Shown piece by piece: positions 44,939-53,468 of a stretch of 64,000 nucleotides of DNA; the stretch's first letter is position 1; each line of letters opens with the position of its first letter. Origin of the DNA: Chryseobacterium sp. SORGH_AS_0447 (GTDB lineage Bacteria; Bacteroidota; Bacteroidia; Flavobacteriales; Weeksellaceae); assembly GCF_030818695.1 (NCBI RefSeq), contig NZ_JAUTAR010000001.1:3342501-3406500 (forward strand), in the 5' to 3' direction. The position numbers and the translations under genes were made by a program. The notes beneath the pieces were generated by a model. The model did no database searches and was not told the origin of the DNA. It saw only the letters and a list, made by a program, of their open reading frames with translations.

Positions 44939-45817
44939 ATGATTTTAGTAACAACACCGACAGGCAACACGGGTTCGCTGATTCTTCAGCAGTTGGCAGA
45001 GCAAGGACATGAGGTTAAAATTTTTGTCAGAAATCCTGAAAAAATACCGGCCGCTGTTTTAGAAAAAGTGGAAGTTGCTACGGGCTCTTTGCTGGACGAA
45101 TATGAGTTTACAAAAGCCCTGCAAGGTTGTGACACGGTTTATTTCTGTGTACCGCAGAGCAACAGCCAGGAAGATGTAAATGCCTATTACGAAGAATTTG
45201 CAGAAGTAGCTTCTAGGGCCATTAAAAATGTCGGGACAAAAAGAGTAGTTTATCTGTCCGGCGGCGGCAAAGGAAGTCATCTGCAGGCAGGTCTGATAAC
45301 CGCACTCCACCGAAGCGAAGATATCATCAGTCAGTCAGGAGCATCCGTAAGAGCATTGCGTTGTCCGGTATTTTTTGAAACCCTTTTATATCAAAAGAAT
45401 TCTTTAAAAGAGCTGAGAACTTTCTCTCTGCCCATCGACGGAAATTACCCATTTCCACAAATCGCCATCAAAGACATTGCTGCTAAAGCCGTAGAATTTC
45501 TAACGGATCCAACCTGGACGGGCGTTGAAGGATTTGGCATTCATGGTCCGGAAGAACTCAGCTATAATGAGATTGCATTACAAATGAGCGAATTAACGGG
45601 AAAACCGATCCTTTTTCAGCAGGTTTCAGAACAGGATTATATAAAGACTCTTTTGGAAAAGCATCATACCAGCCAAGCATTTGCAATCTCCCTTACTGAA
45701 ATGTTAACGGCAATCGGCAACGGCTTACATGATACGGAAATAAGAACAGAAACATCCAAAACAGCGACCACCATTAAAGAATGGATGGCTGAAAATCTGG
45801 TTTCTAAAATAAAGTAA
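44939..45817 (+). CDS. NmrA-type NAD(P)-binding reductase-like protein
   Basis: A 292-residue atypical short-chain dehydrogenase with a Rossmann start (LVTTPTGNTGSLILQQLAEQ), NADP-type Arg in KIFVRNPEKI near residue 30, VYLSGGGKGSHL near 103 and a substrate domain ending in an alpha-helical C-terminus. Related proteins (QorB, NmrA) act as quinone reductases or redox sensors. It follows a Crp/Fnr regulator. The substrate is unknown. Confidence 0.82.
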   Translation: MILVTTPTGNTGSLILQQLAEQGHEVKIFVRNPEKIPAAVLEKVEVATGSLLDEYEFTKALQGCDTVYFCVPQSNSQEDVNAYYEEFAEVASRAIKNVGTKRVVYLSGGGKGSHLQAGLITALHRSEDIISQSGASVRALRCPVFFETLLYQKNSLKELRTFSLPIDGNYPFPQIAIKDIAAKAVEFLTDPTWTGVEGFGIHGPEELSYNEIALQMSELTGKPILFQQVSEQDYIKTLLEKHHTSQAFAISLTEMLTAIGNGLHDTEIRTETSKTATTIKEWMAENLVSKIK

Positions 45818-45853
45818 AGCCGGACCATGATATAGAATACTATAAATATACGG

Positions 45854-45988
45854 TCAATAGAAATGGGCTTCAGCCCATTTGCTTTATGAGATATGATGAT
45901 CCGGCTTTAGCCAAATTATAATATGTTTTGGCTAAAGCCGGATTTTATCATGCTATAATTACGTCGGGCTAAAGCCCGACGCTATTGA
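45854..45988. repeat. Complete GGCTAAAGCC three-hairpin element
   Basis: A 135-bp element ending in inverse words TCAATAG (45854-45860) and CTATTGA (45982-45988). It holds three hairpins: ATGGGCTTCAGCCCAT, a long stem ATCCGGCTTTAGCCAAA with TTTGGCTAAAGCCGGAT, and GTCGGGCTAAAGCCCGAC. A half copy is at 10659-10720. The rest of the 356-bp gap up to 46173 is AT-rich, with no supported gene. Confidence 0.7.
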
Positions 45989-46173
45989 TAAGGTTAGTGA
46001 TTAATTTAAAAAGAAGTACATTATATCTTACTGACGTTATTTTAATTAAGAAAATGAAATCCAGAAGTTTCTTATTTTTAAAAACTCCAAAATTTCAACA
46101 TACTCTTATCCAGGATATAATATCTGAACCAAAAAAAGTCATTTTTCCAATATATTGATTTCCCTTACCCGAA

Positions 46174-46464
46174 TTACAGCGTTTTAAATCCTTTGTGCAC
46201 CATCGTTGAGCTTTCCAGCATTTTGGAGACGTCTCTTCTGAAATCCAGCAGGTGATCCTGGCCATTGTGTCGGTTCAGGTGCTCCTCGCTTTCCCACAAT
46301 TCTACCATAAAAAAAGTTCCTTTATTGTCTTTGTCTTCAATAAGATCATACTGAAGGCAGCCTTCTTCTTTCCGGGTTTCCCGCACCAATGTCTGAAAAA
46401 GCTCCACCGCTTCCATCAGGTAATTTTCATTAAATTTAAAAAGCGCAACTACATGTATATTCAT
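46174..46464 (-). CDS. Putative quinol monooxygenase (ABM domain)
   Basis: A 96-residue dimeric alpha/beta-barrel protein of the antibiotic-biosynthesis-monooxygenase family (YgiN-like). It begins IHVVALFKFNENYL, has TRKEEGCLQYDLIEDK near residue 35 and FMVELWESEEHLNRH near 55, with the usual His. YgiN of E. coli oxidises quinols without cofactor; the substrate here is unknown. It is transcribed alone. Confidence 0.85.
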   Translation of the reverse strand: MNIHVVALFKFNENYLMEAVELFQTLVRETRKEEGCLQYDLIEDKDNKGTFFMVELWESEEHLNRHNGQDHLLDFRRDVSKMLESSTMVHKGFKTL

Positions 46465-46556
46465 TGTTAATTTTTTAGCGGTGTAAATGTAGAATATTTT
46501 TAAGCCTGAAAAGATATTTCGCTGATTTTATTTTTCAACATTCCCGGTATTTATCG

Positions 46557-47441
46557 CTAAAAAACTGATTTGTAAATGGTAATGGAGCTCATGATGATGA
46601 CCAGGGTACCGATGACCACAAACATGCTTTTTACCGGAAGTTTTGCCGTGAGCATGGCAGAAAAAGGAGCTGTGACGATGCCGCCGATCAGCAGACCCAA
46701 AATAATATTCCAGTGTTGAATTCCCAGAGTAAATATAAAGGTAATCGCTGCCGTAAGGGTGAGAACGAATTTTGCGACGGTAGAACTTCCAACGGCAAAT
46801 CTCGGCGTAAAAGAATTTCTGATCAGCGTTCCCGTTACCAAAGGCCCCCAGCCTCCGCCGGCAAAAGAATCGATAAATCCGCCAATCACCCCAAGCCTGG
46901 TTAAATTGGTTTTCCTTTTCAGCTTTTTATCCTGTTTTTCCTTAAAGGCATTCGATAAGATCTGAATTCCTAAATACAAAGTATAAAATGAGATAACCGT
47001 TTTTGTGATTTTAGAGTAATATTCTCCGAGATAAGTCAATGAAACCGCTCCGATTACGGCTCCGATAACCGCCGGAATAGCTAATTTCTTAACTAAATTT
47101 TTACTTACATTTTTCAGTCTGATATGGCTGATGCTGCCCGCTGCCGTGGTAAAACTTTCTGCCGAATGAATACTGGCACTTACCGCGTGCGGAGGAATGC
47201 CGATAAATAAGAGCGTGGTCGTACAGATGACACCATACCCCATTCCCATAGAACCGGCTACGATCTCTGCCAAAAAGCCGACAAGAAGCATCCAGTAGAA
47301 AATATAATTGTCTTTTTCCAGAACCGTCAGCAATTCATCGAGATATCCTATCTCATACATTGAAAAAACGGAGATCAGTACGACGGCCACCGTAGCAAAA
47401 AACACATTAAGCCTAATCTGAATTTTTCTTGAAATTACCAT
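46557..47441 (-). CDS. Sulfite exporter TauE/SafE-family permease
   Basis: A 294-residue membrane protein with eight or so helices and TauE/SafE repeats (AEIVAGSMGMGYG near residue 60, GFIDSFAGGGWGPLVTG near 190). It starts 11 bases after the cysN stop (ATG 47441), as last gene of the sulfate-assimilation cluster. A role in moving sulfate, sulfite or an organosulfur compound across the inner membrane is likely from family and position; the direction of transport is not known. Confidence 0.85.
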   Translation of the reverse strand: MVISRKIQIRLNVFFATVAVVLISVFSMYEIGYLDELLTVLEKDNYIFYWMLLVGFLAEIVAGSMGMGYGVICTTTLLFIGIPPHAVSASIHSAESFTTAAGSISHIRLKNVSKNLVKKLAIPAVIGAVIGAVSLTYLGEYYSKITKTVISFYTLYLGIQILSNAFKEKQDKKLKRKTNLTRLGVIGGFIDSFAGGGWGPLVTGTLIRNSFTPRFAVGSSTVAKFVLTLTAAITFIFTLGIQHWNIILGLLIGGIVTAPFSAMLTAKLPVKSMFVVIGTLVIIMSSITIYKSVF

Positions 47442-47451
47442 CCGATTCAAA

Positions 47452-48693
47452 TTATAAGATCATTAAAGCACCCACTGTTGAGTGGCTTGTTTCATCAATC
47501 AGAACAGCATTTCCGGTGGCATTGCTTTCTTCAAAACGGTCATATACCAGCGGTGAAGCTGTTTTTAAACGGACTTTTGCCACTTCATTTAAGGTGATGC
47601 TATCAGAAACCGGTATTTTTTCCAGGGTATTCACATCAATTTTATAATCGATTTCTTTCACAATTGCTTTTAAAACCTTGCTTTTGTGCTGAATGAAATA
47701 CTTGTTTCCTTCATTCAACACCTTTTTATCGAGCCAGCAGACTACTGCTTCAATTTCATTTTCCACTTTCGGCAGCTCATCAGTTTTTACGATAAAATCG
47801 CCGCGGCTGATGTCGATATCATCTTCCGTATGCAGGACGGCAGGCTGACGGGCGAAAACGGATTCCACCTCTTTTCCGCCGTTTTCAATCTTCGAAATCC
47901 TTGTCTGGATGTTTTGCGGCAGCACGGTAATCTCATCCCCTTTTTTATATGTTCCGGAAATTACTTCTCCGGCATAGCCTCTGTAATCATGAAGTTCATC
48001 CGTCTGCGGGCGGATCACATACTGCACCTGAAATCTGGGACTGCTGAAGCCCTGATCCGAATTAACCTCAACTGTTTCGAGAAAATCCAGCAATGCCGGG
48101 CCTTCATACCAGGGCATATTTTCAGATCTGCCGACAATATTATCTCCGTAAAACGCGGAAATCGGGAAATAACTTACGTTTTCCAGCCCTAGTTTTTTTG
48201 CTACCAGTTCGTACTGAGCTTTAATGTCGTAAAATACTTCTCCGGAATATTCCACAAGGTCCATTTTATTAATGGCCACTACGACATTTTTCATTTTCAG
48301 CAATGAAGCAATGATCGAATGTCTTCGCGTCTGCTCAATCACTCCCTGTCGGGCATCAATGAGAATAACAATCAGCTGGGAGTTTGATGCGCCCGTGATC
48401 ATATTTCTTGTATACTGAATGTGCCCCGGCGCATCGGCAATGATAAACTTCCTTTTCGGGGTCGAAAAGTAGCGGTAAGCAACATCAATCGTAATCCCCT
48501 GCTCTCTTTCAGCTCTTAAGCCGTCCGTCAAAATCGCAAGGTCGATCCCGTTTTCATTTTTATTCTTGGATTGCTTTTCCAGCGCCTCAAGCTGATCGAT
48601 CAGTATATTTTTGCTGTCATACAGAAGCCTTCCGATCAGGGTACTTTTCCCGTCGTCCACGCTTCCGGCCGTGATGAATCTTAGTATGTCCAT
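47452..48693 (-). CDS. cysN: Sulfate adenylyltransferase subunit 1 (GTPase)
   Basis: The GTPase subunit of ATP sulfurylase, coupling GTP hydrolysis to formation of adenylyl sulfate by CysD. The 413-residue EF-Tu-like protein has the P-loop GSVDDGKSTLIGRL near residue 10, DAPGH near 90, NKMD near 145, and two C-terminal beta domains. There is no APS-kinase fusion, and no cysC is in the window. It is separated from cysD by 154 bases of repeat. Confidence 0.95.
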   Translation of the reverse strand: MDILRFITAGSVDDGKSTLIGRLLYDSKNILIDQLEALEKQSKNKNENGIDLAILTDGLRAEREQGITIDVAYRYFSTPKRKFIIADAPGHIQYTRNMITGASNSQLIVILIDARQGVIEQTRRHSIIASLLKMKNVVVAINKMDLVEYSGEVFYDIKAQYELVAKKLGLENVSYFPISAFYGDNIVGRSENMPWYEGPALLDFLETVEVNSDQGFSSPRFQVQYVIRPQTDELHDYRGYAGEVISGTYKKGDEITVLPQNIQTRISKIENGGKEVESVFARQPAVLHTEDDIDISRGDFIVKTDELPKVENEIEAVVCWLDKKVLNEGNKYFIQHKSKVLKAIVKEIDYKIDVNTLEKIPVSDSITLNEVAKVRLKTASPLVYDRFEESNATGNAVLIDETSHSTVGALMIL

Positions 48694-48701
48694 GTTTTTA
48701 T

Positions 48702-48849
48702 ATGGGTAATAAGTAATGGGTAATGAGTAATTGATTCATTAGCCATGTTACCTATTTATTTTTAGTTTACATTTAATTGTTGTAAGTGAATTTTATCTGA
48801 TGTAAAAATGCATCTGATATTACCTATTACTAATTGCTCATTACTCATC
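48702..48849. repeat. Inverted GGGTAAT/AGTAAT short-unit repeat between cysD and cysN
   Basis: ATGGGTAATAAGTAATGGG, then TAATGAGTAATT (48702-48732) faces its near-inverse, ATTACCTATTACTAATTGC, then TCATTACTCATC (48819-48850), around about 85 bases. The second arm runs into the end of cysD. It interrupts an otherwise tight operon and holds no gene. Confidence 0.6.
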
Positions 48850-49756
48850 AAAAGTAGCCTCCTTTTTTCCGGTCTTCCATTGCGGCTTCGGTGACTTTAT
48901 CGTCAATCCGGGTTTCCCCGCGTTCGGAGATCCGTGATGCCGTAATTTCATTCACTACTTCATCCAGCGTTTCGGCTGAGCTTTCTACGGCAGCGGTACA
49001 GGTCATATCTCCGACGGTCCGGTAACGGACTTTCTTCGTAACCACCGTATCATTTTCATCAATCTGGATAAAATCCGAAACAGCGATAAGCTGCCCTTCA
49101 TGCTCAATCACATCGCGCTCGTGGGCAAAATAGATCGATGGCAGCTGAATATTTTCTTTTCTGATGTAGTTCCAGACATCCAGTTCCGTCCAGTTCGATA
49201 TGGGAAATACCCGCACATTTTCACCTTTGCTGATTCTGCCGTTGTAGATATTCCACAGTTCAGGCCGCTGCAGCTTAGGATCCCATTGGCCGAATTCGTC
49301 ACGGACAGAGAAAAAACGCTCTTTGGCCCTGGCTTTTTCTTCATCCCTCCTGGCACCGCCGATACACGCATCAAAGTGAAATTCTTCGATCGTATCCAGC
49401 AGCGTATGGGTTTGCAGCCAGTTTCGGGAGGCAAATTTACCTTTTGGCTCGGTTAAATTTTTAGCTTTTATGGTATCTTCCACCTTTCTCACGATCAGTT
49501 CGGCACCGATATTTTCCGCAAGATCATCCCTGAATTGAAGGGCTTCGGGAAAATTATGACCGGTATCGATATGCACCAGCGGAAACGGAATTTTCATCGG
49601 GGCAAATGCTTTTTTTGCCAAATGTACAAGGGTAATGGAATCTTTTCCGCCGCTGAAGAGCAAAGCAGGTTTTTCAAACTGTGCCGCCACTTCACGCATG
49701 ATGTAAATGCTTTCGGCTTCCAGCTGTTCCAGATAGTCTAGTCTATAGGTATTCAT
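48848..49756 (-). CDS. cysD: Sulfate adenylyltransferase subunit 2
   Basis: The catalytic subunit of ATP sulfurylase. The 302-residue PAPS-reductase-fold protein has the PP-loop LLFSGGKDSITLVHL near residue 33, HIDTGHNFPE near 65, GGARRDEEKARAKE near 133 and a C-terminal KKGGYF typical of CysD. It starts 21 bases after the cysH stop. Confidence 0.96.
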   Translation of the reverse strand: MNTYRLDYLEQLEAESIYIMREVAAQFEKPALLFSGGKDSITLVHLAKKAFAPMKIPFPLVHIDTGHNFPEALQFRDDLAENIGAELIVRKVEDTIKAKNLTEPKGKFASRNWLQTHTLLDTIEEFHFDACIGGARRDEEKARAKERFFSVRDEFGQWDPKLQRPELWNIYNGRISKGENVRVFPISNWTELDVWNYIRKENIQLPSIYFAHERDVIEHEGQLIAVSDFIQIDENDTVVTKKVRYRTVGDMTCTAAVESSAETLDEVVNEITASRISERGETRIDDKVTEAAMEDRKKGGYF

Positions 49757-49777
49757 TTCTAGTTTAAATTTTTTGAA

Positions 49778-50470
49778 TTAATGCGTGTGGAGTCCGCATT
49801 CTTTATGGGAGTTTTCCCACCACCATCTTCCGGCACGCGGGTCTTCACCTTCTGCGATTGCTCTGGTGCAGGGTTGGCAGCCAACGCTGATGAAACCTTT
49901 TTTGTGAAGGGATAATTCCTGAACTTTATTTTCTTGAAGGTAGTCTACGACCTGCGCGTAATTCCAGTGAATCAAAGGATTGTATTTATAAAGCTGCCTG
50001 TCTTCGTCCCATTCAACTACCGGCATATGTTCACGGTTTTCCGATTGTCCGGCCCGTAAGCCCGTAATCCAGACTTTTGCCTGTTCCAAAGCACGGTTTA
50101 AAGGTTTAACTTTTCTTATGAAACAGCATTCCTTCCGGTTTTCAACGGAGTGGTAAAAGGCATTGATCCCCTTTTCGTTAACGTATTGTTCTACATCGGT
50201 GGCTTCGGGAAAATAAACTTCCGTTTTTTTCCTGTATCTTGAATTGTTCTGGGCCAGCAGTTCGTAGTGCTCCGGAAAAAGCCTTCCGGTGTCCAACGTA
50301 AAAACTTTTATCGGTAATCCGTTCCTGAAAATAAGGTCGGTAATCACCTGGTCTTCCTGGCCAAGCGATGTGGAGAAAACGGCTCCCTCAGGGAATTTTG
50401 ATGAAACGAATTTCAACCCTTCCTCTGCCGTAAGCTGTTTCAGAATATCTGCATCTTCTTTTGAAATCAT
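49778..50470 (-). CDS. cysH: Phosphoadenylyl/adenylyl-sulfate reductase
   Basis: Reduces activated sulfate to sulfite. The 230-residue protein has the PP-loop-like AVFSTSLGQEDQ near residue 32, TLDTGRLFPEHYEL near 60, a CC pair in KECCFIRKVKPL near 115, the C-x2-C in GCQPCTRAI near 200 and the catalytic Cys in KECGLH at the end. The cysteine pairs bind a 4Fe-4S cluster, which in this family usually means adenylyl sulfate (APS) is the substrate, consistent with no cysC nearby. Confidence 0.95.
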   Translation of the reverse strand: MISKEDADILKQLTAEEGLKFVSSKFPEGAVFSTSLGQEDQVITDLIFRNGLPIKVFTLDTGRLFPEHYELLAQNNSRYRKKTEVYFPEATDVEQYVNEKGINAFYHSVENRKECCFIRKVKPLNRALEQAKVWITGLRAGQSENREHMPVVEWDEDRQLYKYNPLIHWNYAQVVDYLQENKVQELSLHKKGFISVGCQPCTRAIAEGEDPRAGRWWWENSHKECGLHTH

Positions 50471-50516
50471 AGTTTCTTCATTTGAAGTATTACAAATATC
50501 TGATAAAATAATTATC

Positions 50517-50531
50517 CTACCAAAAAAGTAG
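50517..50531 (-). promoter_or_regulatory. Possible operator upstream of cysH
   Basis: The short inverted repeat CTAC-CAAAAAA-GTAG lies 47 bases before cysH, in the gap after the Rrf2 regulator gene. It is a candidate binding site for that regulator. The match is short, so support is weak. Confidence 0.35.
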
Positions 50532-50558
50532 ACTAATTATTCAAAAAAAGGGATCGGG

Positions 50559-50966
50559 CTAATCCACCAAATCCATTAATGTTCTTTTCTCCAGAATATT
50601 CAATGAGGCATCGCGAACTTCGATGAGTACGTCGTGGAGGCCGCAGTGGTCTTCACTGCAGTCATCGCATTTTTCGTAAAAGTTCAGGCTTACACAGGGA
50701 AGAAGTGCAATAGGGCCGTTCACCAGACGGATGATCCTGGCAAGCTTTACGTTTTCAGGGTTTTCCTTAAAAAAATATCCGCCTCCTTTCCCTTTTTTAC
50801 TATCGAGGATATCCGCTTTTTTAAGCTCAAGCAGAATATTTTCCAAAAATTTCAAAGGAATTCTCTTTCGGTCCGCAATTTCGGAAATAAGAACAGGGCC
50901 GTCATTCCTTTTCTCGACCAGGTATGACAGTGCCTTAAAAGCATATTGAGATTTTTTAGACAGCAT
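50559..50966 (-). CDS. Rrf2-family transcriptional regulator
   Basis: A 135-residue winged-helix regulator: MLSKKSQYAFKALSYL, then IADRKRIPLKFLENILLEL (recognition region), GGYFFKENP (wing). Four cysteines at 91, 100, 103 and 108 (LPCVSLNFYEKC, DDCSEDHCGLHD) could ligate an iron-sulfur cluster, as in IscR. Position upstream of cysH-cysD-cysN suggests control of sulfur assimilation, comparable in role to CymR. Confidence 0.88.
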   Translation of the reverse strand: MLSKKSQYAFKALSYLVEKRNDGPVLISEIADRKRIPLKFLENILLELKKADILDSKKGKGGGYFFKENPENVKLARIIRLVNGPIALLPCVSLNFYEKCDDCSEDHCGLHDVLIEVRDASLNILEKRTLMDLVD

Positions 50967-51110
50967 TGTAGCAAAAATAAGAAAAAAAGTGAAATGTGAT
51001 TAAAAGAGCCCGGTAAAAAGTAAAAAGAGACAAATTTGAGGGTAAAACTACTCATAGACGCACTTCCAAACCCAATCCTTTTACCATTTATCCGGGTCTT
51101 TAATTTTCCT

Positions 51111-51118
51111 TACCTTTG
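51111..51118 (+). promoter_or_regulatory. -7 element directly before the DUF4268 gene
   Basis: TACCTTTG ends 5 bases before the ATG at 51124, so the message may be leaderless or nearly so. No clear -33 partner. Confidence 0.5.
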
Positions 51119-51123
51119 TCTTT

Positions 51124-51552
51124 ATGTTCAGCAAACAGGAAGCACAGCAGTTAAAGAAAGAGTTTTGGACGGCTTTTGGGAAATCTTTTCCGAGAAAGTG
51201 GATTTTTTACGATACCAAGATCAAGGATATGTCGTTCAAATTTTACGCGGACAATAAAAAGGCAGAAGTTTCTCTGGATATCGAGATGAAAGATGAAATT
51301 TTCCGGAATGCCTATTATGAAAAAATCTGGTCTCTGGAGGATATCCTGAAAGACTTTATCGGCGATTTTTACAAAGACGAATACCATACGCTGGAAAACG
51401 GAAAAGTGATAGCAAGAATCTGGGTCGAAAAACACCAGGTCTCCATCTTCAATAAAAATACCTGGCAGGAAATTTTTGAATTTTTTGTAGAAAAAATGGA
51501 TGGCTTTGAAAGATTCTACTACGAATATGAGGACTTTATAAAAGACGTCTGA
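51124..51552 (+). CDS. DUF4268 domain protein
   Basis: A 142-residue cytosolic protein that is almost wholly DUF4268. It begins EAQQLKKEFWTAFGKSFP and is rich in aromatic and acidic residues (YYEKIWSLEDILKDFIGDFY, RFYYEYEDFI). The family is sometimes attached to restriction-type or DNA-binding proteins, but the free-standing form has no known function. There are no membrane segments or signal peptide. Confidence 0.8.
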   Translation: MFSKQEAQQLKKEFWTAFGKSFPRKWIFYDTKIKDMSFKFYADNKKAEVSLDIEMKDEIFRNAYYEKIWSLEDILKDFIGDFYKDEYHTLENGKVIARIWVEKHQVSIFNKNTWQEIFEFFVEKMDGFERFYYEYEDFIKDV

Positions 51553-51579
51553 TCAAAATTTTTGACTGAACATTATCTG

Positions 51580-51687
51580 ATGAAAAAAGTCTTTCTTATT
51601 GGATGTATTCATCATTATCTACCCATTATAATCCTTTTCATTTTCTTTGTGACCACAATCATAAATCAGTATAAAGGGAATTATTAG
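51580..51687 (+). CDS. Possible 35-residue single-span membrane peptide
   Basis: An ATG-started ORF encoding a peptide beginning MKKVFLIGC, followed by one strongly hydrophobic segment (YLPIIILFIFFVTTII) and a short polar tail ending KGNY. It lies 28 bases after the DUF4268 gene. No homology was recognised; it may be chance. Confidence 0.3.
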   Translation: MKKVFLIGCIHHYLPIIILFIFFVTTIINQYKGNY

Positions 51688-51786
51688 TTTTGACAGAAAT
51701 CAAGTATTGCTCTGATTATTAGAATTAAAGCTTTGTTTTTAATTCCATGAGCAGACCTGAATATCTAAACGATCTAATTACTTTTT

Positions 51787-53280
51787 ATGATGAATTTTTA
51801 CACCGCCACTAGTTTCAGGACCTTTCTATCACTGGCTTTTTTACTCGTTTTTCTGACGGGTAAAGCCCAAGTGGGAATAGGTACAACAACACCTGACGCC
51901 AGCTCAGCCCTGGATATCAATTCCACTACACGGGGGATGCTTGCTCCGAGAATGACCACTACTCAGCGGAATGCCATTGTTGCTCCTGCCGACGGGCTTC
52001 TGGTCTACGATACAACAGCAAAACTCTTTTACTATTACACGAGCACGACAGCATCATGGTCACCGGTCGCCAGCAGTGTCTCCGGAAGATCGAATTTTAA
52101 GCGGATCAAATCAACCGATGTGCTGTCAACAGTATTGGCTGCTGAACGTACAGCCGGAAACGGCACCAAATACGTTCTGGATCCGAATACCCTGTATGAA
52201 ATTAACGGTCAGATCAATTTTGACCTGCCGATCGATATTAACAATGCGTATATTTCCGGAATGGACTCTGAAAATGATATCATCGTCAGGACTTCAGGAA
52301 CTATTTTCGACGGTGCTACAGGAGGCAGCATCAGAAGCTTAACAATGACGGCTCCCGGAGGTACTGTCTTTAATCTTAATGCCACCGCTACCCAGAATCT
52401 GGTTGTCCGGGACTGTATTATTGCGAATTCCAACAGCGTAGGTACCATTTCAGGATTCGGACTTGTATTCGCCAGCATTATCCAGTTTACAGGAAATACC
52501 AACGGGATCACCTATAGCAATATTTCTCAGCTGCTGCTCAGCAACATGGGCTGGTTTGGAAACAACAGCGGAACCTATGAAAGACTGACCGGCACTTTTA
52601 TGCTGGTGGAAAAACAGGGAGGCTTCAGCCAGGTAAACGGTACTGCCGTGGGCTTTGATGTTTCTGCCGCAGGACTTACCATCACCGGTGATGCCGTGCT
52701 GGAATCTGTTGTTTTTACAGGAACGACCACAGCAGGTTATGTAAGACCGTATACAACCGGAACGTATGCAGGATACAATTTTAATAACAGCTGGAATGTA
52801 AGAGCCGCCGGAATTCCTACAGAAACCGATGCCAATGCGGTGGGTGATTTTGCAGTAGATTATGCGGTGGGTACCGGGATTGGAGTTAGCTTCAATACGG
52901 CAAACCCAAGTAATATTGTAAAAATAGGAACCTCTACTTCGGTTTCCACCTCATCCAACTTATTCAGATTTTCTACGGATGGCGTACCGAACCGGCTGAA
53001 GTATATCGGGAAGAAAAAGAGGATTTTCCAGGTATCCGGCTCCGTTTCCTTCCAGGTACCGGCAGCGGGGACATATATCATTTATATTGCCAAAAACGGT
53101 ACGGCCCTTACCCAGTATAAAGTGTACGGCCGGGGATCTGCCGCCAATGATATTGTCGTATTGCCAATCAACGGAACCACCGAACTTAATACCAATGACT
53201 ATATAGAAATATTTGCCCAGCGGTATACAGGATCTACAGGTGATATTGTTGTTCCCAATATGAGCATTACAATTAAATAA
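51787..53280 (+). CDS. Secreted surface protein with beta-helix-like body
   Basis: A 497-residue exported protein. After the signal (ending LTGKAQ) comes the flavobacterial segment VGIGTTTPDASSALDINSTT and GMLAPRMTTTQRNAI, also seen at the start of many tail-fibre-like surface proteins. The middle (about 110-340) has short repeating strands of right-handed beta-helix type (YISGMDSEND, LVVRDCIIANS, QLLLSNMGWFG). The C-terminus (about 400-497: FRFSTDGVPNRLKYIGKKKR, FQVPAAGTYIIYIAKNG) resembles TNF/C1q-like trimer heads of tail-spike proteins. Function unknown. Confidence 0.7.
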   Translation: MMNFYTATSFRTFLSLAFLLVFLTGKAQVGIGTTTPDASSALDINSTTRGMLAPRMTTTQRNAIVAPADGLLVYDTTAKLFYYYTSTTASWSPVASSVSGRSNFKRIKSTDVLSTVLAAERTAGNGTKYVLDPNTLYEINGQINFDLPIDINNAYISGMDSENDIIVRTSGTIFDGATGGSIRSLTMTAPGGTVFNLNATATQNLVVRDCIIANSNSVGTISGFGLVFASIIQFTGNTNGITYSNISQLLLSNMGWFGNNSGTYERLTGTFMLVEKQGGFSQVNGTAVGFDVSAAGLTITGDAVLESVVFTGTTTAGYVRPYTTGTYAGYNFNNSWNVRAAGIPTETDANAVGDFAVDYAVGTGIGVSFNTANPSNIVKIGTSTSVSTSSNLFRFSTDGVPNRLKYIGKKKRIFQVSGSVSFQVPAAGTYIIYIAKNGTALTQYKVYGRGSAANDIVVLPINGTTELNTNDYIEIFAQRYTGSTGDIVVPNMSITIK

Positions 53281-53347
53281 AACATTACCTGCGCGGAATT
53301 TTCTTTCTCTCCGTCGGAAAAATATTAATTTTCAGGAATTAATTGAT

Positions 53348-53393
53348 ACCCGGTAAAGTCATCAGCTGATGGCCTTACCGGTTTTTATTTTTA
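53348..53393 (+). terminator. Terminator of the surface-protein gene
   Basis: CCGGTAAAGTCATCAG pairs with CTGATGGCCTTACCGG (few mismatches), followed by TTTTTATTTTT. Confidence 0.9.
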
Positions 53394-53418
53394 GGATCGA
53401 TCGATATGGAAAATAAAA

Positions 53419-53438
53419 ATTTGTCAAATGACAAATGC
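53419..53438 (+). promoter_or_regulatory. Candidate Crp/Fnr operator, autoregulatory copy
   Basis: ATTTGTC-AAAT-GACAAAT, with perfect 7-bp arms, followed by GC. The ATG is 31 bases downstream. A near-identical word precedes the SDR gene at 54226. Confidence 0.65.
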
Positions 53439-53468
53439 TGAACCTCAAACTTTCCCTAAATTGCCTGC

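Noticed and set aside
46054..46158. 34-codon plus-strand ORF after the three-hairpin element
   Set aside because: No hydrophobic segment, no family and no promoter; likely chance.
47686..48192. 168-codon plus-strand ORF opposite cysN
   Set aside because: Shadow of the conserved GTPase gene.
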